Assembly (NCBI GenBank): GCA_030528845.1
Contig: JAUMYC010000029.1
Span: forward strand, 1 to 16,881
Source: Eubacteriales bacterium
GTDB lineage: Bacteria > Bacillota_A > Clostridia > Christensenellales > Aristaeellaceae
Reading direction: 5' to 3'
Length of the DNA: 16,881 bases
Below, one piece after another: positions 1 through 7,550 of this stretch. Position 1 is the stretch's first letter, and each line of letters starts with the position of its first letter. The notes beneath the pieces were generated by a model. That model searched no databases. It was not told the origin of the DNA and was given only the letters and a program-made list of their open reading frames with translations. The position numbers and the translations under genes were made by a program.

Positions 1-57
1 TTGTGGCTGCGGCAGAGGCAAAATACGCTGGCAATGTTTTCAGCGCGCCTTCTCCGC

Positions 58-113
58 AAAAAAAAAAAAAAAACGCCCGCCTCCCTTTCAAAACCCGAAA
101 GGGAGACGGACGT
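58..113 (-). terminator. Rho-independent terminator after murJ
   Basis: Read on the minus strand, arms 97-112 and 74-89 form a continuous 16-bp stem with two G·U pairs, closed by a 7-nt loop (90-96). A run of 16 T (58-73 on the complement) follows directly. It lies 18 bp past the murJ stop, so it ends the leftward operon. This is one of the clearest signals in the window. Confidence 0.95.
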
Positions 114-130
114 TTCTGCACGGCGCCGCG

Positions 131-1663
131 TCAGCCGCGCCTGAACATTCTGCCGAGCGAGCGCACGTTGCGCGAGCCGAAGATCCACGCCGCGGCAACG
201 TAGACAAGCATGGAGCTGCCGCCGAGGAGCGCAAGATAGCCGAAGACGGCGATAAAGCCGGACGGCTCCGGCACAAAGGAGCGCAGCAGTAGGCAGAATG
301 CACCGGCGGCCAGCGAAGCCGCGAGGATCTTCAGATATTCCGGCGCAGAGGTCTTCAGACCGATATGCCCCGCCTTCCTGCGCAGCAGCGCCATCAGCAG
401 CACGCAGCTGATCACGCCGGAGACCGTCGTGGAGAGCGCAAGGCCGTTCAGGCCCCAGAGCATCTTGAACAGCAGGTTGAGCAGGATGTTGATCAGGATC
501 ATGAACAACGCCACATACATGGGCGTTTTGGTGTCCTGCATGGAATGGAACACGCGGTTGAGCAGATCGCGCACGCCGAAGAACAGCTCGCCGATGATAT
601 ACATGGAAAAGACGCCGCTGGTGAGCATGAGCGAATGCTCGTTGAACTCGCCGCGCATGAAGGCGAAGCGGATGACGCCGCGCGAGAGGATGCAGGCGAT
701 GATCGTGACCGGGAGCACGATCGAACAGATGACCTCGGAGCTCTCGCGGAAGATCTTCACCACGCCGCCCTTATCGTTGCCCGCCGCGCGCCGCGACATC
801 CTCGAAAAGGTGACCGTCATCAGCGGAACGACGAGGATGCCCTGCACGAAGGAGACCAGACGGAAGGCATAGTTCATGGCCGAGAGCGAGCCCGTGCCCA
901 GCCCGGAGGCCATGGACTTGTCCACCAAACTATTGATCTCCGTGGCGCTCATGCTCAAGATGGCGGGCACGGCCAGGGCGATCATCTTGCGGATCATCGG
1001 GTCGGCCGGATCGAACACCCAATGGTAGCGGAAGCTCTTGAGCAGCGGGGGCAGCTGGATGAGCACCTGCATCAGGCCCGTCGCAAAGACGCCCCAAGCC
1101 ACCGCGCGGATGCCGTAGGTCTGCGAAAAGAACACCGAAGCGACGATGGTGCAGACGCTCAGCGGAAAGCCGGTGAGCTGCGCCGCCGTGAAGTGCTCCT
1201 GCGCGTTGAGGATGTTGGAGAGCACCAGCGCCGCGATGGCAAAGCCGAGGCCCGGCAGCATGATGCGCAGCAGCTCCACCGTGAGCGCATGCTGCTCGGC
1301 GCCAAAGCCGCTGTAGAGCACGGAGAGGATCGGCCCGGCGAAGAGGAACATCAGCGCGGCCACGATCAGCCCGAAGGCAGAGAACAGGTTGAGCGTATTG
1401 GAGGCCAGCCGGTTGGCGTGCCTCGGGCCCTGATTGCTGCGCAGCGAGACATACAGCGGGATCAGCGTGGAGGAAATGCACGAGCCCAGCAGCAGGATGG
1501 GCACGTAATAGGTGCCGTAGGCGGCGGTATAGGCGTCCGCCTCCATCCCCGTGCCGAAATACGCCGCGATGATGGACTCGCGCACAAAGCCGAAGGCCTT
1601 GCTCAGAAAGATGATCAGCGTGACCGCGATCGTCGCCTTTGCGGTCTTTTCTCCTTTGGACAT
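131..1663 (-). CDS. murJ: Lipid II flippase MurJ (MviN family)
   Basis: The 510-residue product is a polytopic membrane protein of the MOP superfamily that moves lipid II across the cytoplasmic membrane for peptidoglycan synthesis. The opening is typical of MviN/MurJ: a short basic start, a hydrophobic helix, then SKAFGFVRESIIAAYFG with Arg28, followed by EADAY. A second family block lies near residues 244-291 (NSLVDKSMASGLG, then NYAFRL). Many hydrophobic segments run through to the C-terminus, and the length suits the usual 14-helix fold. I chose the ATG at 1663 because AAGGGG lies about 10 nt upstream; an in-frame ATG at 1690 has no ribosome binding site. It is the last gene of the leftward operon, 30 bp after the SleB-like gene and just before the terminator. 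Family assignment is firm; flippase activity is inferred from the family. Confidence 0.93.
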   Translation of the reverse strand: MSKGEKTAKATIAVTLIIFLSKAFGFVRESIIAAYFGTGMEADAYTAAYGTYYVPILLLGSCISSTLIPLYVSLRSNQGPRHANRLASNTLNLFSAFGLIVAALMFLFAGPILSVLYSGFGAEQHALTVELLRIMLPGLGFAIAALVLSNILNAQEHFTAAQLTGFPLSVCTIVASVFFSQTYGIRAVAWGVFATGLMQVLIQLPPLLKSFRYHWVFDPADPMIRKMIALAVPAILSMSATEINSLVDKSMASGLGTGSLSAMNYAFRLVSFVQGILVVPLMTVTFSRMSRRAAGNDKGGVVKIFRESSEVICSIVLPVTIIACILSRGVIRFAFMRGEFNEHSLMLTSGVFSMYIIGELFFGVRDLLNRVFHSMQDTKTPMYVALFMILINILLNLLFKMLWGLNGLALSTTVSGVISCVLLMALLRRKAGHIGLKTSAPEYLKILAASLAAGAFCLLLRSFVPEPSGFIAVFGYLALLGGSSMLVYVAAAWIFGSRNVRSLGRMFRRG

Positions 1664-1693
1664 GCAACTATTCCCCTTCTTTCCGGGCATGCT

Positions 1694-2104
1694 CTATGTC
1701 CGGTAATAAAAAACGTAATCTCCGCAGACGCGCCAGAAGCCGAGAGACGCGTATGCGCTCTGGTCTTCCCCCTTGCCGATGGCATGCACGACCTCTTCCG
1801 GCGGCGCGTCGAAGCTGCGCCGACCGGCCGCAAGCGCCCTTGCGCAGGCCAGCGCGCGTTCGTCATAGGCGGGCGTACAGGCAAAATCCGCCAGCACCGC
1901 GCCGAGCGTGTCGCCGAATTCCCGCATGCCGACTCTGTTGCACAGCGCCGCGCCGAACAGGCGCATGGTTTCGTCGGACTGCTGCCCGCAATGGTGATAC
2001 AGCACCTGCGCCAGCCGCACCGTCTGCGCGTCGTCTATGGGCGCGATGCTCCATGCAAGGCAGAGCATGGCCGCCGCGAGAGAATACAGAGCCCTTTTTC
2101 GCAT
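1694..2104 (-). CDS. Small secreted SleB/CwlJ-like (Hydrolase_2) protein, probably degenerate
   Basis: The product is 136 residues. Residues 1-21 (MRKR, then a hydrophobic stretch) look like a signal peptide or N-terminal anchor, so it probably acts outside the membrane. The rest resembles the spore cortex hydrolase fold of SleB/CwlJ: RLAQVLYH near 30-37, LFGAALCNRVG near 49-59, FGDTLGAVL near 63-71, YDERALACARAL near 80-91 and a C-terminal GDYVFYY. Functional members carry a Glu soon after the first Tyr (Y-G-E-A/S); here the sequence is YHHCGQQ, so the catalytic Glu seems lost. Several Cys residues are present (35% of this small set lie outside the signal). The ATG at 2104 follows GGGGAGAGG closely; an ATG at 2131 lacks a good site. 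It sits between metA and murJ. The fold call is by eye and moderate; it could be a separate family. Confidence 0.5.
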   Translation of the reverse strand: MRKRALYSLAAAMLCLAWSIAPIDDAQTVRLAQVLYHHCGQQSDETMRLFGAALCNRVGMREFGDTLGAVLADFACTPAYDERALACARALAAGRRSFDAPPEEVVHAIGKGEDQSAYASLGFWRVCGDYVFYYRT

Positions 2105-2177
2105 AAAAACCTCTCCCCTTCCCAAAGGCATATGGTCAGGGAGAAGGTATGCCCGGCCGCGCCGGTATTCACATCAG

Positions 2178-2195
2178 CGCGCAAAATTTCGCGCG
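2178..2195 (-). other. Inverted repeat between metA and the SleB-like gene
   Basis: The 118-bp gap at 2105-2222 is the widest in the leftward operon. It holds a hairpin with a 5-bp GC stem (CGCGC/GCGCG) extended by G·U and A·T pairs around an AAATTT core. No T-run follows on either strand, so it does not look like a full terminator. I see no convincing promoter in the gap. It may slow, process or stabilise the mRNA, or mean nothing. Confidence 0.35.
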
Positions 2196-2222
2196 TTTGC
2201 GCCAAATCTGCGCCGGTCGGTT

Positions 2223-3113
2223 CTACCGGCAGACGAGCTCGCTCAGCCAGCTGCCGTAGAGCTGCTGCGAATGAGCGCGCCATGTCAGCGGCGGCTCCTT
2301 TGCCGGGTCGTCCTCCGGGAAGTAGCCGACAGGCACGCGGATGGGCAGGCCCCTGCTCCGGTCGCGCTCATATTCGAGCCGGAGCGTGTGCGCGTCATAT
2401 TCGCTGTGTCCGGTCACAAACACGCTGCGCCCGTCTTCCTCCGCGGCCAGATACGCGCCCGCAGCCTCGCTCTTTGCCAGCAGCCGCAGCCCGGGCGTTC
2501 TCTCGATCTCCTCACAGAGCACCTGCGTATGGCGCGAATGCGGCGCGAGGAACGGCTCGTCCATGCCGCGCAGCAGCGGATGCGCCGCTCCCGTGAATCG
2601 ATGCGCAAACACGCCGAAGCATTTCTCCGGCAGCGGATATTTGCGCACGCCGAAAAAGTGATAGAGCGCGGCCTGCGCGGCCCAGCAGATATACAGTGTG
2701 CTGCGGATCTGCGCGCGCGCATGGTCCATCAGGCGCACGAGCTCATTCCAATAATCCACCTGCTCGAATTCCAGCATCTCCACCGGCGCGCCCGTGACGA
2801 TCAGCCCGTCCGGCTGCATGCGCTCAATCTGCGCAAGGTCGGCATAAAACGCGTCGATATGCTCCTGCGGCGTGTTTTTGCACACATGCGAGAGCGGCGC
2901 GAAAAACGCCGCCTCCACAGGCCTGCCCGCGCCGGCCAGCAGGCGCAATATCTGCGCCTCCGTGGTCTGCTTGGTGGGCATGAGGTTCACGATGCCGATC
3001 TGCACGCATTCCGGCGCAGTGCGCCCCGCGGCGCCTTCGCGTTCATGCACCTCAAGGCCCTCCGCGCGCAGCAGCGCGGCCGCCGGAAGAGCTGCGGGAA
3101 TGCAGATCGCCAT
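2223..3113 (-). CDS. metA: Homoserine O-acetyltransferase (MetA/HTS family)
   Basis: This 296-residue enzyme acylates L-homoserine, the first committed step to methionine, in the cytoplasm. Family blocks are all present: NLMPTK (43-48), SHVCKNTPQEH (75-85), TGAPVEMLEFEQVDYW (107-122), YPLPEKCFGVF (159-169), APHSRHT (190-196). The catalytic triad is Cys143 (ICWAAQA), His236 and Glu238 (VTGHSEYD). Glu112 occupies the position which, in the family, is Glu in acetyl-CoA-using enzymes and Gly in the succinyl-CoA-using E. coli type. I therefore infer O-acetylhomoserine as product, despite the common name homoserine succinyltransferase. The ATG at 3113 has AAGGAGG 8 nt upstream. It starts 15 bp after the VanW gene, and there is no room for a SAM riboswitch or T-box directly before it, so it probably lacks its own methionine control. 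Confidence 0.93.
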   Translation of the reverse strand: MAICIPAALPAAALLRAEGLEVHEREGAAGRTAPECVQIGIVNLMPTKQTTEAQILRLLAGAGRPVEAAFFAPLSHVCKNTPQEHIDAFYADLAQIERMQPDGLIVTGAPVEMLEFEQVDYWNELVRLMDHARAQIRSTLYICWAAQAALYHFFGVRKYPLPEKCFGVFAHRFTGAAHPLLRGMDEPFLAPHSRHTQVLCEEIERTPGLRLLAKSEAAGAYLAAEEDGRSVFVTGHSEYDAHTLRLEYERDRSRGLPIRVPVGYFPEDDPAKEPPLTWRAHSQQLYGSWLSELVCR

Positions 3114-3128
3114 CCTCGCCGCCTCCTT

Positions 3129-4757
3129 TTACTGGCCCACCTCGATGATCGCGCCGCGGGCCGGATAGTAGCTCGAGCACAGGAACTGCTTGTCCACCAC
3201 GTTGCCCTCGGCGTCCGTATAGGCCTTGTAGGTGTTCACGCGGTAGCCCTTGCGCGCGTCGCTCTTTACGCGGGTCGTGCCCGTGGGGATGTCCGTCGTG
3301 TAGCGGTATTCCGCCTCGCCGGGCTGTACGGTCTGCTGCAGCACGGGCACGAGCGAGATGGTCAGCCCGTCGGTGCGCAGCTTGCCGAAGACATGCACGC
3401 GCACGCGCCAGTCGTCGGTCACATAGGCCACGATATACACCGGTTCGTCGGAGGAATTGACAAATTTGAGATCCTGCGAGCCCCAGCTGACGGTCGCGTC
3501 CTTGCCGTTGTCCACATAGGAAACGGGCAGCGAATGGTTATGGCGCTCGGTGATCTCCAGATCGGCCTTGACCACGGCGTTGAACAGCGTCGTGGAGACC
3601 TGACAGATGCCGCCGCCGATCTCCTCGCCCACCTCGCCGCTGATATACACGCCCGCCTTTTTGTAGCCCGCGTCGCGCGTGCGCTGCCCGACGACCTCGT
3701 TGAAGGAGAATTCCTCTCCGGGCTCGAGCTTGAGGCAGTTGATGGCCTCGCAGGCCAGACGGATGTTGTTGATGCGGTTGTTGTTGGAAGAGGACGCGTT
3801 CGTGACCGCGAGGGAAAGCTCGCCGTATTGCCCGGCCAGCTCCTCCGCCGTCACCTTCGGCTCAAGGATCGTATGGTTCACGTCCACCGTCTGCAGGCCG
3901 TTCTGCAGCGCGGTCTGCACCTGCCGGTACAGCTCCTCGCCGTCCACATAAACGCCCTGCTGCTCCCGGCTGAACTCAAACCGGCCCTGATTGTAGATGA
4001 AATCAGTGATCTGCGCGTCCACGCTCTCCGTGCTCAGGCTCGCCGCCAGAGAGGACATGCTCTGCCTGAGGATCCCCTCGTCGTAGCCGCGGTCCACCGT
4101 GAAGCTGCCGCCCTCCAGCGCCTGTGCATAGCGCTGCTCGAGCGTGCCCTCGCGGCCCACATCCCAAGCGGCCTGCAGGATCGCCTGATAATTGCTGCCG
4201 AAGCCCAGCTCGAGCGAACTGAGGACGTGCTCCTGCCCGTCGATGCGGAAGGTGATATCCCTGTCGCCGCCATAGTCCATCTCCCTTTGGCGGAAGGCGT
4301 CCATCGCGTCGGAGAGCGTGCTGCCGGACAGGTCGACCCCATCCACCGTCACGCCCGGATAAAAGGTGTTCCGGTCGAGCAGGCTGCGCATTTCCAAAAA
4401 TTCAAAATAGCGCACGGTGCTCAGCGTGCAGAAGAGCACGATGCACAGGCAGAGCCCGCCGAAGAGAGCGGCAAGGCTGCCGTAGAGCGTGCGCCTGACG
4501 CGCGCCTTGCGCTTTGCGCGCGCGCGCCTCGCGCTGCGGGAATGCGGCGCGGGCTTTTTGCGCTTTTTCGGCGCTTCCTCAAAAAAGAGGTCGTCCCAGT
4601 TTTCCGGCTCCTTTTTGGCGTGCCGGGGCGGCTGCTTTTTCACAACCGTCGGGCCCTTGCGGCTCTGTGCGGCCGGGTCTCTCTTGACCACGGTCGAGCC
4701 GCGCCTCTTTTTGGACTGCGCCTGTGGTTTTTTCTGCTGTTTTTCTGCGTTGGTCAT
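3129..4757 (-). CDS. Membrane-anchored VanW / peptidoglycan-binding (PG_binding_4) protein
   Basis: The product has 542 residues. Residues 1-90 are a very basic, Lys/Arg-rich cytoplasmic region with an imperfect internal repeat (STVVKRDPAAQSRKGPTVVKK). One membrane helix follows at about 91-113. The outside part begins with YPGVTVDGVDLSGSTLSDA (133-151), typical of the PG_binding_4 domain. A VanW domain follows at about 345-450 (EEFSFNEVVGQRT, GVYISGEVGEEIGGGICQVSTTLFNAVV, RHNHSLPVSYV, WGSQDLKF). A G5-like tail follows (about 470-540). Such proteins are common in Firmicutes and are linked to the cell wall; the VanW biochemical role is unknown. The ATG at 4757 follows GGGAG by 5 nt; longer in-frame extensions run into rarA and were rejected. 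Its place upstream of murJ fits an envelope role. Confidence 0.88.
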   Translation of the reverse strand: MTNAEKQQKKPQAQSKKRRGSTVVKRDPAAQSRKGPTVVKKQPPRHAKKEPENWDDLFFEEAPKKRKKPAPHSRSARRARAKRKARVRRTLYGSLAALFGGLCLCIVLFCTLSTVRYFEFLEMRSLLDRNTFYPGVTVDGVDLSGSTLSDAMDAFRQREMDYGGDRDITFRIDGQEHVLSSLELGFGSNYQAILQAAWDVGREGTLEQRYAQALEGGSFTVDRGYDEGILRQSMSSLAASLSTESVDAQITDFIYNQGRFEFSREQQGVYVDGEELYRQVQTALQNGLQTVDVNHTILEPKVTAEELAGQYGELSLAVTNASSSNNNRINNIRLACEAINCLKLEPGEEFSFNEVVGQRTRDAGYKKAGVYISGEVGEEIGGGICQVSTTLFNAVVKADLEITERHNHSLPVSYVDNGKDATVSWGSQDLKFVNSSDEPVYIVAYVTDDWRVRVHVFGKLRTDGLTISLVPVLQQTVQPGEAEYRYTTDIPTGTTRVKSDARKGYRVNTYKAYTDAEGNVVDKQFLCSSYYPARGAIIEVGQ

Positions 4758-4780
4758 GCTTTCTCCCATATATTTTTTTG

Positions 4781-4795
4781 CGGCGCTGCGCGCCG
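4781..4795 (-). other. Short perfect hairpin between rarA and the VanW gene
   Basis: The 40-bp gap holds a perfect 6-bp stem (CGGCGC/GCGCCG) with a 3-nt loop just after the rarA stop. On the minus strand it is followed by a run of A, not T, so it is not an intrinsic terminator for this operon. A role in mRNA processing or stability is possible. No promoter is visible between it and the VanW start. Confidence 0.4.
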
Positions 4796-4797
4796 GT

Positions 4798-6147
4798 CTA
4801 CTCGTCTGCAAAGCCGCGCTCCTTGCGCAGGCGGCGGATCTCCCGTTCAAAGCCCTCCTCGCTCGGCGCGTAATAGGGCATGCCCTGCGCCTCGAGCGGA
4901 GCGTACTGCTGCGGGATGTAATGGCCGGGGAAATCGTGCGGATAGAGGTAGCCCTCGCCGGAGCCGACTCTCTGCGCGCCGCTGTAATGCGTGTCGCGCA
5001 GATGCACCGGCACGTTCTGATAGCCGCCCTTTTCCGCATCGGCAAAGGCGCGGTCGATCGCCATGCACACGCTGTTGGATTTCGGGCTCTCGCACACGGT
5101 GATGATAGCCTGCGCGATGGGCAGCTTGGCCTCGGGCATGCCGATGGCCTCGAGCGACTGCCACGCCGCCGCAGCCGTCAGCATGGCGTTGGGGTTGGCC
5201 ATGCCCACGTCCTCGCTGGCGTGCGCGATGACCCGGCGCACGATGATGCGCGGATCCACCCCTGCATGCAGAAGACGCGCGCACCAGGCCAGCGCCGCGT
5301 CGCTGTCGCTTCCGCGCAGGGATTTGCAAAAGGCGCTGAGCATGTCGTAATACATGCTCTCGTCCATCTGCAGCACCGGTTTTTGGATGGATTCCTCCGC
5401 GACCGCCAGCGTGATCGCGATCGTGCCCTCTCTGTCCGGCGGGGTCGTCAGCACGGCCAGCTCCAGCGCGTTGAGCGCGGCGCGCACGTCTCCGTTGGCC
5501 ACGGAGGCGATATGCCGCAGCGCGTCCTCCCGCAGGTCGATCTGCATCCGGCCAAAACCGCGCTCTTCGTCCGCAACGGCGGCCTGCACGGCGCGGACCA
5601 CGTCCTGCGTGTGCAGCCGTTCAAAGCGGAACAGGCGGCAGCGGCTCACGATGGCGGGCGTCATGGCCACCATGGGGTTTTCCGTGGTGGAGCCGATGAA
5701 GCGGATGGTGCCCTTTTCGATGGCGGGCAAAATGGAATCGGACTGCGATTTGGACCAGCGGTGGCATTCGTCCAAAAGGAGATAGGTGGGCCTGCCGTAG
5801 AGGCGCAGGCGCTCCTCCGCCTCGCGGATCACCTCGCGCACATCGCTCACGCCGCTGGTGACGGCGTTGAGCTTGACGAATTCCGCCTTCGTACCCGTGG
5901 CCGCGATGAAGGCCAGCGTGGTCTTCCCGCAGCCGGGCGGCCCCCAGAAGATGGAGCTGGTCAGCCTGTCCGCCATGATGGCGCGGCGCAGCAGCCTGCC
6001 CTCGCCCACGATGTGCTCCTGCCCGATGAATTCGTCCAGATTCCTCGGGCGCATGCGGTCGGCCAGAGGGGCAAGCCGCGCGGGCGCATCCTGCGCTCCG
6101 CCCTTCTGCGCAGGCGTCCCCTGCATGTTGAAAAAGCTCTGCTGCAT
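4798..6147 (-). CDS. rarA: Replication-associated recombination protein A (RarA/MgsA, AAA+ ATPase)
   Basis: The 449-residue product is a clamp-loader-like AAA+ ATPase that acts at stalled replication forks. Visible motifs are RPRNLDEFIGQEHIVG (33-48), Walker A GPPGCGKT (69-76), Walker B LLLDECH (123-129), sensor 1 GSTTENP (152-158) and the SRC/RLFRF block (168-175). The C-terminal part has the RarA-specific oligomerisation region (PRIIVRRVIAHASEDVGMANP, NVPVHLRDTHYSG, GYLYPHDFPGHYIPQQY). Walker B reads DECHRW where most members read DEIHRF; the catalytic Asp-Glu pair is kept. I chose the ATG at 6147 because GGAGG lies 8 nt before it. An in-frame TTG at 6183 overlaps the miaB stop but has only a weak site. 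It follows miaB by 32 bp and probably shares its transcript. Confidence 0.95.
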   Translation of the reverse strand: MQQSFFNMQGTPAQKGGAQDAPARLAPLADRMRPRNLDEFIGQEHIVGEGRLLRRAIMADRLTSSIFWGPPGCGKTTLAFIAATGTKAEFVKLNAVTSGVSDVREVIREAEERLRLYGRPTYLLLDECHRWSKSQSDSILPAIEKGTIRFIGSTTENPMVAMTPAIVSRCRLFRFERLHTQDVVRAVQAAVADEERGFGRMQIDLREDALRHIASVANGDVRAALNALELAVLTTPPDREGTIAITLAVAEESIQKPVLQMDESMYYDMLSAFCKSLRGSDSDAALAWCARLLHAGVDPRIIVRRVIAHASEDVGMANPNAMLTAAAAWQSLEAIGMPEAKLPIAQAIITVCESPKSNSVCMAIDRAFADAEKGGYQNVPVHLRDTHYSGAQRVGSGEGYLYPHDFPGHYIPQQYAPLEAQGMPYYAPSEEGFEREIRRLRKERGFADE

Positions 6148-6179
6148 GCCCGCTCCCTCCGCGCTGTGTGTTTTTTTGA

Positions 6180-7547
6180 TCAAAGCATCTCGCCGCGCAG
6201 GGTGTTCTTGCCCGCGCCGGTGATGCGCACGTCTACGAATTTGCCGATGAGATCTTCTTTTCCCGGGAAATTCACCGCGAGGAAGCGGCCGGTCTTTCCC
6301 ATGACGGAGCCCTGATCGCGTTCGGAAGCGCTCTCCACGAGCACCGTTTCCGTCCTGCCGATCTGCGCGCGCAGCATTTCGGCGGTGTTGGCCAGCTGCA
6401 GCGCGATCAGCTCTTCTATGCGGCGCACCTTTTCTTCGGCGGGCGTTCCGTCCGGCATCGCCGCCGCCTTCGTGCCCGGGCGCGGGGAGTAGATGAAGGT
6501 GAACGCGGAGTCGTAGCGCACTTCCCGCGCCAGCGACATCGTGTCCTGAAAATCCTGCTCCGTCTCGCCGGGGAAGCCCACGATGATATCGCTCGTCAGG
6601 CCGATCTCCGGGCGCACCGCGCGCAGCCTTTTGACAAGGTCAAGGTATTTTTCGCGCGTATAGCGCCTGTTCATCATTTCAAGGATGCGGTTTGAGCCGG
6701 ACTGCACCGGCAGATGCAGATGCCCGCACAGATGCCTGAGCGAGCCGTATGCGGCGATGAGCTCGTCGGAAAGATCCTTCGGGTGGCTGGTCATGAAGCG
6801 GATGCGCTCGATGCCCAGCGCGTCGAGCTTTGCAAGGAGATTGGCAAATTCCGCGCCGCCGCCCTGATAGGAATTGACGTTCTGGCCCAGCAGCGTGATC
6901 TCCCGCACGCCCGCATCCTGCAGCCGCTTGGCCTCGTCGAGGATGTCCTGCGCGCTGCGGGAGCGCTCTCTGCCGCGCACATAGGGCACGATGCAATAGG
7001 AGCAGAAGTTGTTGCAGCCGTACATGATATTGACGAACGCGGAAAAGCTCGAATTCCGCTTTGCCGGCAGGCCTTCCTGCAGCCCGCCCTCCGGCAGTAT
7101 CTCGATCGCCCTGCGGCCCTCGACGGCCTCGCGCACGAAATGGGTCAGGCGGTAGAGGTTATGCGTGCCGAAGACGATATCCACGAAGGGATACTGCCTG
7201 CGGATGCGCTCGGCCATGCCCTCCTCCTGCGTCATGCAGCCGCCCACGGCGATGAGCAGATCCGGCTTGGTCTTTTTCAACTCCTTGAGCCAGATCACAT
7301 TGCCCAGCGCCCGGTTTTCGGCATTTTCGCGCACGCAGCAGGTCTCAAAGAGGACGATGTCGGCCTCTTCACGGCTCTGCGCCTTGGAAAAGCCCATCTC
7401 CTCAAGCAGGCCTGCGGCGGTCTCGCCGTCGCGCACGTTCATCTGGCAGCCGTAGGTCACGATATGATATTTTTTATTCTCGCCGATCGCTTCCCGCACG
7501 GCCTTTGCGTCCTTTTCCCGGGAACAGGCGTCATAGATCGGTTCCAT
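6180..7547 (-). CDS. miaB: tRNA-2-methylthio-N6-dimethylallyladenosine synthase MiaB
   Basis: This 455-residue radical SAM enzyme adds a methylthio group to N6-isopentenyladenosine at position 37 of tRNAs that read UNN codons. The N-terminal UPF0004 domain has the auxiliary [4Fe-4S] cysteines Cys34 (YGCQMNVRD), Cys70 (ETCCVRENAENR) and Cys104 (GGCMTQEE). The radical SAM motif is Cys178-x3-Cys182-x2-Cys185 (YGCNNFCSYCIVPYVRGRERSR). GQNVNSY and the HLPVQSGSN block follow, then a C-terminal TRAM domain from about residue 385. RENAE, QSGS and VPYVRGRERSR favour MiaB over MtaB or RimO. The ATG at 7547 follows rng by 3 bp, with GGGAG 9 nt upstream inside the rng end, so the two are probably translationally linked. 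Both ends of the gene carry the TTTTCCCGGGAA motif described separately. Confidence 0.96.
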   Translation of the reverse strand: MEPIYDACSREKDAKAVREAIGENKKYHIVTYGCQMNVRDGETAAGLLEEMGFSKAQSREEADIVLFETCCVRENAENRALGNVIWLKELKKTKPDLLIAVGGCMTQEEGMAERIRRQYPFVDIVFGTHNLYRLTHFVREAVEGRRAIEILPEGGLQEGLPAKRNSSFSAFVNIMYGCNNFCSYCIVPYVRGRERSRSAQDILDEAKRLQDAGVREITLLGQNVNSYQGGGAEFANLLAKLDALGIERIRFMTSHPKDLSDELIAAYGSLRHLCGHLHLPVQSGSNRILEMMNRRYTREKYLDLVKRLRAVRPEIGLTSDIIVGFPGETEQDFQDTMSLAREVRYDSAFTFIYSPRPGTKAAAMPDGTPAEEKVRRIEELIALQLANTAEMLRAQIGRTETVLVESASERDQGSVMGKTGRFLAVNFPGKEDLIGKFVDVRITGAGKNTLRGEML

Positions 7548-7550
7548 GGG

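Noticed and set aside
3..203. Small plus-strand open frame at the left edge
   Set aside because: It runs through the murJ terminator (poly-Lys from the A-run) and into the murJ end; no family likeness.
365..5102. Very long plus-strand open frames (743 and 1021 codons) opposite murJ, metA and the VanW gene
   Set aside because: They are antisense to well-recognised genes, rich in Arg, His and Ala, and show no family resemblance. High GC at third codon positions keeps such frames open.
6148..6183. TTG at 6183 as rarA start, overlapping the miaB stop
   Set aside because: Weak ribosome binding site compared with GGAGG before the ATG at 6147, and the added residues are not family-like.
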